Shown: positions 27,126 through 36,736, numbered from the stretch's first letter. The stretch is DNA of 64,000 bases from JAKAGZ01 sp963783855 (GCA_963783855.1 CAWAPE010000005.1:640712-704711), one strand, 5' to 3'. Made by a program: numbers and translations. Notes: a model not told the origin generated them from the letters alone.

Positions 27126-27938
27126 ATGTCTGAAAGTTTTAAGGAAGTTGAAATTCCTGCAACTCGCAAAGCTATCGTAGATTTGCTTGATCAGGGACTT
27201 AAGTGCCATTTCACCCCTGCATTTATTGAAATAGATATTACAAAGGCCCGGCAGTTATTAAAAGAAAGGAAAAAAACTAATTCTGAAAGAGTTTCTTTCT
27301 TGAGCTGGATTATAAAATGCATAGCAACGTCTGTTGAAAATAACAAGCAGATGCATGCACTCCGCAACAAAAGAAATAAGCTAATTTTATTTGATGATGT
27401 TGATATATCAGTTGCCATTGAGCGCAAAAATCCTGGCAAAGAGAAAGAAACGCTCGCAATGCCATATATAGTGAGAAGTGCAAACCAAAAATCTATGGTT
27501 GAAATATTTAAAGAAATACAAGCTGCACAAAATGAAGAAATTTCCCCAGATGATGTAAAACTTGGTCCCGATAAAAGGACTGAAGAATCAAAATTATTTT
27601 TATCATTACCGAAGTTTTTAAGGAATTTAATTTTCTGGAATAAACTGGGAACTGATGCATTTCTTGTAAAGAAAAAAATAGGGACAGTGCTTGTTTCATC
27701 CGTAGGGATGCATTTAAGAACTAACGATTATTTCTGGGGAATCACAAGAAATATTTACCCACTCTCATTTCTTTTAACGGGACTAGTTAAAAAGCCAGCA
27801 GTAGTGGATGACAAAATTGTTATTAGGGAATTTCTCTGCGTAACAATAGGATTTCAACACGATGTAATAGATGGAGCGCCATTTACAAGATATATTACTC
27901 AAGTAAAAAAAATCATAGAAAATGCTGAAGGGCTGTAA
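27126..27938 (+). CDS. 2-Oxoacid dehydrogenase E2-like acyltransferase domain protein (no lipoyl domain)
   Basis: 270 residues resembling the catalytic (chloramphenicol-acetyltransferase-fold) domain of dihydrolipoamide acyltransferases, without lipoyl or peripheral-binding domains. The beginning (EIPATRKAIVDLL) matches the usual SxxRKxxA helix, and the end carries GFQHDVIDGAPFTRYI, the equivalent of the catalytic HRxxDGA motif with His and Asp kept. Substrate unknown. It starts 1 base after the GH47 stop, so translation is probably coupled. Several bacteria carry such stand-alone E2 domains of unknown use. Confidence 0.8.
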   Translation: MSESFKEVEIPATRKAIVDLLDQGLKCHFTPAFIEIDITKARQLLKERKKTNSERVSFLSWIIKCIATSVENNKQMHALRNKRNKLILFDDVDISVAIERKNPGKEKETLAMPYIVRSANQKSMVEIFKEIQAAQNEEISPDDVKLGPDKRTEESKLFLSLPKFLRNLIFWNKLGTDAFLVKKKIGTVLVSSVGMHLRTNDYFWGITRNIYPLSFLLTGLVKKPAVVDDKIVIREFLCVTIGFQHDVIDGAPFTRYITQVKKIIENAEGL

Positions 27939-27962
27939 CGCAGCAAAATTTTTATTCTGAAT

Positions 27963-29213
27963 TTAAATAATTTCCAACCTTAACAAAATATTATTTTTTG
28001 CCTTAATAATTATACCCGGTACAATTTCAGGTTTCTTTTTTGTAACTAAATGAAATTTAAACTTTTGAGCAAGCATTCCAATAATAATCTGTGCCTGAAG
28101 CACAGCAAGTTTTTTGCCAATACAAATATGCGGACCATCTCCGAAAGGAATATATCCCATCATTGGCAAATCAGATATTTTAATACCATCAAATCTATCC
28201 GGATTAAATAATTCAGGTTCATCCCAAACAGCAGATTTTCTGTGCTGTGTATATGGACTAATCATAAGATACGACCGGGCAGGTATTTTTAGATCCTCAT
28301 ATTCATCATCCTCAGTAGTAATTCTGAAAATCGCCCATGCTGCAGGATAAAGTCTTAAAGTTTCATCCAGTATTTTTTTTGTATAAGTAAGAGAGTTTAC
28401 ATTTGTAAAATCAGGCTTATCACCATTTAGTTTATCTTTAAGTTCACTGACCAGTTTTTCTCCCACTTCAGGATTTTCAGCAATTGAATAAAAAGCCCAG
28501 GTAAGAGTTTCCGCAACTGTATCAAAACCAGCAAAAAGAAAAGTCATTATCTCATCGCGTATTTTAATTTTGTCTGTTCTTCCCCCTTTAAATTCTTCAA
28601 TGAGTGTTCCCAGAACTCCACATATACTAATTTTACCTTTGATGCCCTCTTCGATCATCTGATAAACAAATTCATCAAGTTTCCTGATCTCATTCAGAAA
28701 TTTTTGATTATTCTGTTTTGGCAACCCAATCGATTCAAATAAATGCTTGCGGATAATTGTTATAGTATGATTTTTTATACTTGCATGTTGAAGTATAATA
28801 TCCAGTGAATTAATTATTGAGGTTGCACTATATTTAATATTTTCTGAAAACATAGATTTTACAAGTATATGAAACATCAGGATTTTCATTTCATATTGAA
28901 TGTCAACGGGATTACCGCTATCAGATTGTTTCTCCCAGGAAATGATAAGATCATTAACCTGTTTGTGAACTTCGGGAACATAATTTTCCATCATTTTGGA
29001 ATGAAATGCTGTATTTAGAATCTTTCTTTGCCCTACCCAATACTCATGGTTGCTTGCAAAAATTCCATTTCCGAGCAATGGTAAAATATCCAGAAGTGTG
29101 TTCCGCCTCTGATAATTGATATAATTTGTTTTAAGAATATGTTGAATTAAGCCGGGGTCATTTATAAAATAAAGTTCTTCATTCGGCAAATATGAATGGA
29201 ATAATTTCGCCAA
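27963..29213 (-). CDS. Cytochrome P450 (5' end in another frame up to 29346)
   Basis: The main 416-residue frame has the oxygen-binding I-helix AGFDTVAETLTW (228-239), the ExxR motif ETLR (284-287) and the heme loop FGDGPHICIGKKLA with Cys364. Its apparent TTG start at 29213 lacks the normal N-terminus. The missing part, starting MTEPKANLLIHPKNLPGPKGFG, is encoded from ATG 29346 in another frame, ending SFGEIIPFI. Removing one T near 29193 joins SFGEIIPFI directly to LPNEELYFINDP. So the complete gene is 27963-29346 with one extra base. Bacterial P450s of this fatty-acid-hydroxylase-like look are soluble; no ferredoxin gene is nearby. Confidence 0.88.
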   Translation of the reverse strand: MAKLFHSYLPNEELYFINDPGLIQHILKTNYINYQRRNTLLDILPLLGNGIFASNHEYWVGQRKILNTAFHSKMMENYVPEVHKQVNDLIISWEKQSDSGNPVDIQYEMKILMFHILVKSMFSENIKYSATSIINSLDIILQHASIKNHTITIIRKHLFESIGLPKQNNQKFLNEIRKLDEFVYQMIEEGIKGKISICGVLGTLIEEFKGGRTDKIKIRDEIMTFLFAGFDTVAETLTWAFYSIAENPEVGEKLVSELKDKLNGDKPDFTNVNSLTYTKKILDETLRLYPAAWAIFRITTEDDEYEDLKIPARSYLMISPYTQHRKSAVWDEPELFNPDRFDGIKISDLPMMGYIPFGDGPHICIGKKLAVLQAQIIIGMLAQKFKFHLVTKKKPEIVPGIIIKAKNNILLRLEII

Positions 29214-29346
29214 AACTATTTGAAATTTTCGTCAACGTTTCGAGAGGTTTTCTAAATAATCCCGGTACATATCTTAAGAAACCAAATCCTTTAGGCCCGG
29301 GTAAATTTTTAGGGTGAATCAATAAATTTGCTTTTGGTTCAGTCAT

Positions 29347-29657
29347 TATAAGTATATAATTATGTAAAATATCCAGGTTAATTCTTGTTCATTCAATTAT
29401 CTAAAGTTCTAAACAGTCAGGGGATTCATATAAACAAACGGGCAATGTTACCAAGCAAGATATTGATTAAATCTTAGATTACAAAAACGATTTCTAACCA
29501 ATGTACCCCCTGTTAATCTTGTAGAAGAACATCCCGCTAATGTCAGGGAACTTAATAAGAAATTCAATAGTACCTATCAAAGAGTTGATAAATTTTATAT
29601 TTTTTATTGTTACAGTGATTAAAAAAAGCACCCCATAAATATTGAGGATAAGTAATT
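29347..29657. other. 311-base intergenic region with a possible sulfatase C-terminal remnant
   Basis: Mostly AT-rich. On the plus strand an open stretch, 29467-29622, reads ...VNLVEEHPANVRELNKKF..., which resembles the C-terminal end common in sulfatases (NLxxEHPxxVxEL). There is no start codon and the upstream frame is closed. It may be the last trace of a deleted gene; the match is short and uncertain. The ribosome-binding site of the next gene (GAGGATAAGT) is at the end. Confidence 0.3.
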
Positions 29658-30398
29658 ATGAAAAGACTTTTTTCTTTAGCATTTGTTATGATTTTATGTG
29701 TTACAGGTACTTCTCTTTCACAAAAGAAATTTGAAACCGATTCATTCTCCACAAGCGAAGGAGATTTAGAAATTACTTTTATTGGGCACGGTTCTTTAAT
29801 GTTTAATTTTAACGGATTAATTATTCAGGTTGATCCCTGGAGCAAACTGGCGGATTATTCTAAATTGCCAAAAGCGGATATAATCCTGATTACTCACCAA
29901 CACCAGGATCATCTTGACCCAAAAGCTATAAATGAATTAAAAAAAGAATATACAAAAATTGTTTGCCCGCAAACGGTTGCAGAGTCCTTAAAAGAAAAAG
30001 CAACTGTAATGAAAAACGGTGATTTTATCACACTTGAAGGAATAGAAATAGTTGCTGTTCCCGCATATAACCTGGTTCATAAACGAAAAAATGGTGAGTT
30101 TTATCACCCGAAAGGAGCTGGTAACGGCTATATTTTGCGGTTTGGGGATAAGAAAGTTTATGTCGCCGGCGATACTGAAAACATTCCGGAGATGAAAAAT
30201 CTTAAAAACATTGACATCGCATTTTTACCAATGAATTTGCCTTACACAATGACACCACAAATGGTTGTAGATGCTGTCAGAATGATAAGACCGAAAATTT
30301 TATACCCGTACCATTATGGAAATACTGATGTAAATAAACTATTGGAACTATTGAAAGGAGAAGATTACTGCGAAGTACGGGTTAGAGATATGAAATAA
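29658..30398 (+). CDS. Secreted metallo-beta-lactamase-fold hydrolase (UlaG-like)
   Basis: 246 residues with a signal peptide (MKRLFSLAFVMILCVTGTSLS). The metal motif HQHQDH appears as LITHQHQDHLDPKAI, preceded by GHGSLMFNFNG and DPWS, typical of the beta-lactamase superfamily domain 2 (UlaG-like) group, followed by VYVAGDTENIPEM with the metal-bridging Asp and a final YPYHYG His. Likely exported; the substrate is unknown. Confidence 0.88.
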   Translation: MKRLFSLAFVMILCVTGTSLSQKKFETDSFSTSEGDLEITFIGHGSLMFNFNGLIIQVDPWSKLADYSKLPKADIILITHQHQDHLDPKAINELKKEYTKIVCPQTVAESLKEKATVMKNGDFITLEGIEIVAVPAYNLVHKRKNGEFYHPKGAGNGYILRFGDKKVYVAGDTENIPEMKNLKNIDIAFLPMNLPYTMTPQMVVDAVRMIRPKILYPYHYGNTDVNKLLELLKGEDYCEVRVRDMK

Positions 30399-30529
30399 TT
30401 AAATAGTAATTTTGGTTTATTGACTATATGTCTTAAAAATATTAGCTTAGTTTGCACAGGTAATATCATACAACCTTTTGAAAAAAAGGATAAAAATAAA
30501 CATTACTAAATCATGAAGAGGGCAATATT

Positions 30530-31024
30530 ATGCAGAAAAATGGGTTAAGGAAAATTTTTTTAGTAGTTAGTTTGATGTTTATTACATCAATTCTTGCAAA
30601 TGCTCAAACCATTTCCGGTAAAAAATATGTTGTTGGTGGCAGATTAGGATTGTCTTTTCTAGATGGTACAGCTGGTCTGCAAATTGGACCTACAGGCACT
30701 TATTATTTTGACAAAAATATGGGAATCAGTTCTGATTTCAATATTAATACTCAAGGCGGTACACCAATTGAATGGAATGGCTCTTTTGTTTACAATCTTA
30801 AAACACAAAAACAGGATATGCAACCATACTTGGACGGTGGAATGAGTCTCTGGTTTTATACAGGTGGTCCATATTTTGGATTTAGGTTTGGCGGTGGTGT
30901 AAATTTCAAGATTGCCCCAAATATATACATTCCGGCAGATGCACAATTTGGACCTGTTTTCGGGGGGGGAACCACAGTTTTTTATTTCGCTATAACAAGC
31001 GGTATCCGTTACGCACTTCCATAA
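30530..31024 (+). CDS. Small outer-membrane beta-barrel protein
   Basis: 164 residues with a signal peptide ending near ILANAQT. The mature part alternates polar and hydrophobic residues and is rich in Gly and aromatic residues (GGRLGLSFLDGTAGLQIGP; GFRFGGGVNFKIAP), as in small eight-stranded porin-fold proteins of Bacteroidota. No specific function. It stands alone, with a strong terminator 25 bases downstream and GAGGGC upstream of ATG 30530. Confidence 0.75.
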   Translation: MQKNGLRKIFLVVSLMFITSILANAQTISGKKYVVGGRLGLSFLDGTAGLQIGPTGTYYFDKNMGISSDFNINTQGGTPIEWNGSFVYNLKTQKQDMQPYLDGGMSLWFYTGGPYFGFRFGGGVNFKIAPNIYIPADAQFGPVFGGGTTVFYFAITSGIRYALP

Positions 31025-31048
31025 AAAATTTTATTAAATGAAATATAT

Positions 31049-31073
31049 AAAGCCGGGACTACCCGGCTTTTTT
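31049..31073 (+). terminator. Intrinsic terminator after the barrel-protein gene
   Basis: AAAGCCGGG, loop ACTA, CCCGGCTTT, then a T-run ending at 31073. A strong GC-rich stem with a U-tract, 25 bases after the stop codon. Confidence 0.9.
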
Positions 31074-31153
31074 ATTATGCTTTCAAAATTTCTTAAAAAA
31101 ATTAAGTATATTAATTGAAAACATACTAAAAATGAAATTCAAAGTAACCGGCA

Positions 31154-32449
31154 ATGGGAAAAAATAGGGACAAAAAAATAGGTTTTCTTGAAGCGGCTGC
31201 TATTGGCATTGGAGGAATGGTTGGCGGCGGAATTTTTGCCGTACTTGGTTTAGCAGTCCAACTTTCAAAAGGAGGCGCACCTATAGCCTTTTTAATTGCA
31301 GGAATAGTTGCTCTTGTCACAGCCTATTCCTATTCGAAACTTTCAGTTTCACTCCCCAGTCAGGGAGGAACAGTTTCCTTTCTGGATAAGGCTTTTGGCT
31401 CCGGCCTGCTTACCGGATCCATGAATATACTTTTGTGGATCAGCTACATAATAATGCTTTCCCTTTATTCTTACGCATTTGGCAGCTATGGCTCTGAGTT
31501 ATTCTTTGGTAGTTCCCACGAATTCATAAAACATATTTTCATAAGTGGAATTATCGTCGCGATTACTGTTTTAAATATTTTTAGTGCAAAACTTATTGGA
31601 GAAGCAGAAGATTTTATTGTTGCGATCAAGCTATTAATACTCTTGTTTTTCTGCGCAGTTGGATTCTGGGGAATCCAATTTGATAAACTTGAGATAACTC
31701 AATGGTCGCCCGCCGCAAATCTGGTAGCCGGCGGATTCATAATTTTCCTGGCGTACGAAGGATTTGAATTAATAGCCAACACAGCTAATGATGTACGCAA
31801 CCCCGAAAAAACTTTGCCACGAGCATTCTACGCATCGGTAATTTTTGTAATTGTTCTTTACATAATTGTTGCCGCTGTTACAGTAGGCAATCTTCCAGTT
31901 GACCAAATAGTGGCCGCAAAAGATTATGCGCTTGCTATAGCTGCGAAACCCTTCCTTGGACAATTCGGAATAATATTGATTTCTGTAGCCGCTTTGCTCT
32001 CAACAACATCAGCCATTAACGCAACTCTTTATGGATCTGCGAGGCTAAGTTACATAATTGCAAAAGACGGTGAACTTCCCAAATTTCTGGAAGACAATAT
32101 CTGGAATAAACCTCTCGAAGGATTATTGATAACTTCGGCGGCAACATTGATTGTCGCAAATCTTTTTGATCTTTCAAGCTTGTCCACAATGGGTAGTGCA
32201 GGGTTTTTATTGATTTTTACCGGCGTAAATCTTGCAAATGCTAAATTAGCCGTTCAGACAAAAAGCAAAAAAATAATTTCATACCTTGGTGCCGGACTTT
32301 GCCTAGGTGCACTGGCCAGTTTAATCTGGCAAACTTTCAAAACCGATCCGGCTCATATACTTATCTTGTTAGGGATGGCCTTATTATCATTAGGCATAGA
32401 GGGTGGTTTCAGGTTATTTTCAAAGAGAGAAATAAAAATTAATAAATAG
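31154..32449 (+). CDS. APC family amino acid permease
   Basis: 431 residues and about 12 membrane helices. The unwound first helix is visible as AAIGIGGMVGGGIFAVLGLA, the substrate-backbone-binding motif of the APC superfamily. The sixth-helix motif is FLAYEGFELIANTANDV, typical of amino acid permeases. Substrate unknown. The next gene starts within 20 bases, so the two may be co-transcribed. Confidence 0.9.
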   Translation: MGKNRDKKIGFLEAAAIGIGGMVGGGIFAVLGLAVQLSKGGAPIAFLIAGIVALVTAYSYSKLSVSLPSQGGTVSFLDKAFGSGLLTGSMNILLWISYIIMLSLYSYAFGSYGSELFFGSSHEFIKHIFISGIIVAITVLNIFSAKLIGEAEDFIVAIKLLILLFFCAVGFWGIQFDKLEITQWSPAANLVAGGFIIFLAYEGFELIANTANDVRNPEKTLPRAFYASVIFVIVLYIIVAAVTVGNLPVDQIVAAKDYALAIAAKPFLGQFGIILISVAALLSTTSAINATLYGSARLSYIIAKDGELPKFLEDNIWNKPLEGLLITSAATLIVANLFDLSSLSTMGSAGFLLIFTGVNLANAKLAVQTKSKKIISYLGAGLCLGALASLIWQTFKTDPAHILILLGMALLSLGIEGGFRLFSKREIKINK

Positions 32450-32466
32450 AATTGAATTCATTAATT

Positions 32467-33000
32467 ATGAAAATCTTTAAACTGTTTTTTGTTGTTATTC
32501 TTTTTCATTCCGCAAATTTTGCAACTATAAGAAATGCTAGACCTGATTCAACAATATCCTTTATTACAACAGAAAAGCACCTGTCAAATGGTCAGAAAAC
32601 AGGGACAATTAAAGAAAATTTCTGGAATGTTGAATTAAAAACCATAGACGGCAAAATCTTGGAAATGAAATCTTTCAAAGGGAAATATGTTTACCTGAAT
32701 TTCTGGGGAGAATGGTGCCCCGGTTGCCGTGAAGAGATGCCATCAATAGTCCAGGCTTATAAAAAGTTTAAGGATAAAGCTGAATTTATTGGATTATTAA
32801 AGCCGCACAATTTAGAAAAAGCAAAAATATTTATAGCTGAACAAAAAATAAAATTTCCCATTGTGTTATTGGAAAAGCAATTTAAGAAAAAATTCAACTT
32901 TGATGGATTTCCGCTGAGCATTTTAATTTTTCCTGATGGAAAAACTTATCTTCGTGCGGATGAAGTAAATAAAAACTTTTTTGAAGAAAATATAAAATAA
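32467..33000 (+). CDS. TlpA/thioredoxin-like exported redox protein
   Basis: 177 residues from ATG 32467, which starts a signal peptide (MKIFKLFFVVILFHSANFA); an in-frame TTG at 32452 would add five residues and is less likely. The thioredoxin-like fold holds NFWGEWCPGCREEMPS, with redox pair Cys-Pro-Gly-Cys, and a cis-Pro region near FPLSILIFPDG. Such TlpA-like proteins reduce or oxidise periplasmic thiols, often for cytochrome maturation. It lies just after the permease gene; no cytochrome genes are nearby. Confidence 0.85.
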   Translation: MKIFKLFFVVILFHSANFATIRNARPDSTISFITTEKHLSNGQKTGTIKENFWNVELKTIDGKILEMKSFKGKYVYLNFWGEWCPGCREEMPSIVQAYKKFKDKAEFIGLLKPHNLEKAKIFIAEQKIKFPIVLLEKQFKKKFNFDGFPLSILIFPDGKTYLRADEVNKNFFEENIK

Positions 33001-33012
33001 TAGCTGGGAATA

Positions 33013-33405
33013 ATGATACACCAGAGTATAAATAATTTTGTTTCTGCTATAAACAGTCATTCCGTTAGTGATATCATAAGTTTAATGACTGATGACCATA
33101 AGTTTATAGACTCATTCGGAATAGAATTAACCGGGAAGGATAAACTTAAAAGAGCCTGGACTCAATATTTTAATATGTTCCCGGACTATAAAATGGTTAT
33201 TGAAGAAATTCTGGTAAACAAAAGCAATGCAGCACTTATAGGCTATTCTTACGGAACTTATTCAAAGGATGGTAAATTAAAGCCGGAGAATAAATGGGAA
33301 GTTGAAGCAGCCTGGTTCACTACAGTAAAAGATAAAAAAATTATGACATGGCGTATTTATGCGGATTTAACTCCAATAATTAAAATCCTGCAATTGAACG
33401 ATTAA
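33013..33405 (+). CDS. SnoaL-like / NTF2-fold protein
   Basis: 130 residues with the NTF2-like cone pattern: helix NFVSAINSHSVSDIISLMTDDHKFIDSFG, then GKDKLKRAWTQYFNMFPDYKM and strands ending KIMTWRIYADLTPI. Proteins of this type are small enzymes or binding proteins; no catalytic role can be assigned. It starts 12 bases after the thioredoxin-like gene and is probably in the same operon. Confidence 0.75.
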   Translation: MIHQSINNFVSAINSHSVSDIISLMTDDHKFIDSFGIELTGKDKLKRAWTQYFNMFPDYKMVIEEILVNKSNAALIGYSYGTYSKDGKLKPENKWEVEAAWFTTVKDKKIMTWRIYADLTPIIKILQLND

Positions 33406-33466
33406 AATGTTTTACAAAAATACGTCTGCGCCTTTGAATTTAGAGCAAGAATAATTTCCCCCAATT

Positions 33467-34114
33467 ATGGATTTTGAATTTTTAGAAATAGTATCGTACG
33501 TATCAGTTATAAGTGGATTTGTATGTGCGATAATTATATTAATCGACATTTTAAACGGCAACAGACAAAAAATGAAAGTTATGAATATCGTTTGGCCGAT
33601 TACCGGAATTTACTTCGGTCCGGTTGGATTATGGGGTTACCTGAAAATGGGAAGGACAGATAATGAGCAACCATTCTGGCAGAAGGTTTTTGTATCTACA
33701 AGTCACTGCGGAGCGGGCTGTACATTCGGAGATCTGATTGGCGAATGGGGAATTTTTTTGATAGGGTTCACCTTCTTTGCCTCTGAATTATTGACTATAT
33801 ATATAGTGGACTTCAGCGTGGCTTACATTACTGGAATTATTTTTCAATATGCAGCAATTGCACAGATGAATAAAATGAAACCTTTACAAATAATTAAAGC
33901 TGCGGTGAAAGCCGACACCTTTTCATTAGTGGCTTTTGAAATAGGAATGTTCGGCTGGATGGCAATAACTCACCTTGTATTATTTACTTCCCCGATCAAA
34001 CCGGATAACATCACTTACTGGTTTATGATGCAGATTGCGATGGTAATCGGATTTTTAACGAGTTACCCTGCAAACTGGTTGCTTGTTAAAAAAGGTATTA
34101 AAGAAGGAATGTGA
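33467..34114 (+). CDS. DUF4396 integral membrane protein
   Basis: 215 residues with about six helices. The family signature is STSHCGAGCTFGDLIGEW, preceded by YFGPVGLWGYLKMGR and followed by PLQIIKAAVKADTFSLVAFEIGM. The conserved His and Cys pair suggest metal or thiol chemistry in the membrane; the function of DUF4396 is not established. Its start has no clear Shine-Dalgarno sequence. Confidence 0.85.
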   Translation: MDFEFLEIVSYVSVISGFVCAIIILIDILNGNRQKMKVMNIVWPITGIYFGPVGLWGYLKMGRTDNEQPFWQKVFVSTSHCGAGCTFGDLIGEWGIFLIGFTFFASELLTIYIVDFSVAYITGIIFQYAAIAQMNKMKPLQIIKAAVKADTFSLVAFEIGMFGWMAITHLVLFTSPIKPDNITYWFMMQIAMVIGFLTSYPANWLLVKKGIKEGM

Positions 34115-34266
34115 AGAATGACGAAAATCCTTTGCTTTTTTATTTAAGTTTTGAAAAACTACCGCTCATAGAATTTTCCGATGAAATATTTTCGTTGCTT
34201 TCAAATAAAAGAATATATATTTTTTAATTGATATGGTTACTTCATTTTTTAATAAGGGAGTTTGAA

Positions 34267-34914
34267 ATGAAGAAAACATGCTTTTTTATTTGCCTTCTTT
34301 CAATCTTATTTTTGTCTCAGAATAATCAGGCGCAAAATAAATTTCACGCAGAAGTTAATGGCGGTATTGTAGGCAATAATGTCCTGGGACAGAATGAACT
34401 ATCCTACTGGCCTGACGGATGGACATCAGGCATCGGTTTGAAATATTCATTAATTCCCGAAGTGGAAATTGGTGTAAATGCTTCATATAGTAATCTCAGG
34501 TTTGACAATAATAGAGTGGGTATTATTGCTCCTGCGGTTTGCTGCTACAGATACGAAGTAACCGGCAACAATGCGAAAGTTTACGAAACAGCGCTAAGTG
34601 TTCAGCTAAACAGCATGCCTGATTTTTTTATCCGGCCTTATTTTACTTTCAGAACTGGGATATATTTTATTAAAAAAGGTGAGGTTTATATAAATAGTTA
34701 CGAGTTTAACAGCCTTGCAAAAACAAATGGTAATGTGGGGACTTTCGGAGACTCGGGCAGGAACTTTACAAAAATTTTCGCAGGAGCCGGAGTTGGCCTG
34801 ACTGTCCGTTTCACAAATAGATTTGAATTAAGGACACAGGTTATGATAACCGGGGCACTCGGCGGCGGACAGACATTCCTCCCTATTACGACCGGGATTA
34901 ATTGCGGATTTTAG
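34267..34914 (+). CDS. Outer-membrane beta-barrel protein of unknown function
   Basis: 215 residues from ATG 34267, chosen because it begins a signal peptide (MKKTCFFICLLSILFLSQ) and has GGGAG 8 bases upstream; an ORF start at 34228 would put 13 residues before it. The mature protein is beta-rich, with GIGLKYSLIPEVEIGVNASYS, a Cys-Cys pair (AVCCYRYEV) and a C-terminal TGINCGF. Likely a small outer-membrane barrel. It converges with pdxJ, with 9 bases between the stops. Confidence 0.72.
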   Translation: MKKTCFFICLLSILFLSQNNQAQNKFHAEVNGGIVGNNVLGQNELSYWPDGWTSGIGLKYSLIPEVEIGVNASYSNLRFDNNRVGIIAPAVCCYRYEVTGNNAKVYETALSVQLNSMPDFFIRPYFTFRTGIYFIKKGEVYINSYEFNSLAKTNGNVGTFGDSGRNFTKIFAGAGVGLTVRFTNRFELRTQVMITGALGGGQTFLPITTGINCGF

Positions 34915-34923
34915 TAACCATTA

Positions 34924-35637
34924 TCAGGCATTCAGCAACGCCATCATCTCTTTAACAGCTCTATCAATTCCAACGAACATTGCGTGAGCAATTACGGAAT
35001 GGCCGATGCTTACTTCATCTATATCAGGAATCTCCCGGAATATTTTTATGTTTTGGTAATCAAGCCCGTGTCCGGCATTAACTCCCATCCCCAGTTTCTT
35101 TGCGTGTTTTACTGCAGCACGTATTCTTTCCAGTTCGTCAAACTGTTCTTCTTCCGAAAGTGCATTGGCAAAAACTCCTGTATGAATTTCAATAAAATCT
35201 GAATTAATTTCCGCAGAGGCATCTATCTGTTCAATTTCAGGTTCAATAAAAAGGGATACTTCAATTTCTGCTTCGTGCAGTTCTTCAATTGTATCTTTTA
35301 TGCGTGAAATATTATCAAGCACATTAAGGCCGCCTTCTGTGGTAAGTTCCTGTCTTTTTTCAGGTACAAGAGTAGCGAGTTCAGGACCTATATCACACGC
35401 AATTTTTACAATCTCATCAGTTGCTGCCATTTCGAGATCAAGCCTGGTTTTAATTAATTCTCTCAGCAAACGAACATCTCTTTCGTTAATATGTCTCCTG
35501 TCTTCGCGTAAGTGACAAACGATTCCATCCACCCCGGCCTGTTCTGCAATCAATGCTGCTGTAACTGGATCAGGTTGTTGCCCGCCTCTTGAATTTCTGA
35601 CAGTTGCAAAGTGGTCAATATTTAATGAAAATTTCAT
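34924..35637 (-). CDS. pdxJ: Pyridoxine 5'-phosphate synthase
   Basis: 237 residues. Condenses 3-amino-2-oxopropyl phosphate with 1-deoxyxylulose 5-phosphate (made by Dxs, 7.3-9.2 kb) to pyridoxine 5'-phosphate. The TIM barrel begins with NIDHFATVRNSRGGQQPDP, a family hallmark, and contains CHLREDRRHI, LEMAATDEI and the closing GHSVIAHAMFVG phosphate loop. The start is preceded by AAAGGG. It lies 10 bases after the CPBP protease gene. Confidence 0.96.
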   Translation of the reverse strand: MKFSLNIDHFATVRNSRGGQQPDPVTAALIAEQAGVDGIVCHLREDRRHINERDVRLLRELIKTRLDLEMAATDEIVKIACDIGPELATLVPEKRQELTTEGGLNVLDNISRIKDTIEELHEAEIEVSLFIEPEIEQIDASAEINSDFIEIHTGVFANALSEEEQFDELERIRAAVKHAKKLGMGVNAGHGLDYQNIKIFREIPDIDEVSIGHSVIAHAMFVGIDRAVKEMMALLNA

Positions 35638-35647
35638 TTCCCTTTTC

Positions 35648-36436
35648 CTAAAAAATTTCTTTTATAATATTAATAAACGATCCGATTCCAATACCAAAAT
35701 CCGCAGCCCTGTAGCGTAAAACAGAAAATAAATCTATTGTAAACATAACACCTATATGTACAATTACGCAATACAGAAATGATCTGGTTCTGAAAGCAAG
35801 AATTCCAAGTGCAATTCCGCCGAGTATAGCACTAAAAGTTTCAATAGAAGGTTTGCCGTTATGAAGAATCACAAATGGAATCATCTGTATGAGCACAGCA
35901 TAAAAGCCAAATTTTTCCTCGAGGCCGAAAAGCATAAATCCGCGCCAGATAAATTCCCAGGCAAAAATATAGATTAGTAATCCGGCTTCAAAAACCAGGA
36001 ACAATCCCCAGGACTCCCTAGTTCTTTGCAGCAATGGATAAGTTGATTGGAAAGATGGCGAAGAAGAAGCAAACCAAATTATTACCACCATTATGATAAT
36101 AAAATAAAAAGATATTTTTAGTCCAACTTTGTAATCACCGAATTGCAAACCATAGTTTTTGGGTTTCTCCTTAAGAATAAATAAAATGATTAATGCTGGT
36201 AAAATAAAAAGAGAAAAGAAGTCACCAAAGAACCAATAAAGATAAGAATAAAGATCAACATTCTGGCTTGAACTGAAATAATCAAAAAGATTTTGCCGAA
36301 AGAAAGTTCTGGATGTAAAATACCAGGAAATCGTCTGCAAAACTGCAACTGACAGAAAAACGATTATTACTTTCCTATCCATTCCCCGAATAATTTCGGA
36401 TAATTTTTTAAGTTCTTCTTTTAGATTGAAATTCAT
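35648..36436 (-). CDS. CPBP family intramembrane metalloprotease
   Basis: 262 residues from ATG 36436; a TTG at 36463 would add nine more and is less likely. About seven membrane helices. The signature is AWEFIWRGFMLFGLEEKFG, corresponding to EExxxR motif 1 of the CAAX protease/bacteriocin-processing family, with one Glu replaced (WEFIWRG), and VILHNGKPSIETF carries the motif 2 His. Whether it still cleaves protein is uncertain. Followed by pdxJ, with no evident link. Confidence 0.8.
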   Translation of the reverse strand: MNFNLKEELKKLSEIIRGMDRKVIIVFLSVAVLQTISWYFTSRTFFRQNLFDYFSSSQNVDLYSYLYWFFGDFFSLFILPALIILFILKEKPKNYGLQFGDYKVGLKISFYFIIIMVVIIWFASSSPSFQSTYPLLQRTRESWGLFLVFEAGLLIYIFAWEFIWRGFMLFGLEEKFGFYAVLIQMIPFVILHNGKPSIETFSAILGGIALGILAFRTRSFLYCVIVHIGVMFTIDLFSVLRYRAADFGIGIGSFINIIKEIF

Positions 36437-36707
36437 AAAAGAAAAATAAGAAAATCCCGGCAATAAATAGTTTCATAATTTTTATTGCTAAAATCTTATT
36501 TTAATTAAAAAAATTTAATGGTGGATAGAATAAATTGTCCTTCTCTCTAACAATCTAAACTTAATACTAATATCATACTTATTGGAATTCTGCTGTAATG
36601 AGACCCATTAAAATAACAATTAATCTTTCTATTCCTTCTAAATTCTTACATTGTCAAAAAACCTCAAAAACTTAAAAATTTCTTAACATTTCCAGCCTTC
36701 AGGAATC

Positions 36708-36736
36708 TTGACAAATCAGTCCATTAAGCTTATATT
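36708..36736 (+). promoter_or_regulatory. Sigma-70-like promoter of groES-groEL
   Basis: TTGACA at 36708-36713, a 17-base spacer, then TATATT at 36731-36736. The -10 box overlaps the CIRCE operator by two bases, the usual arrangement for HrcA repression. Confidence 0.8.
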
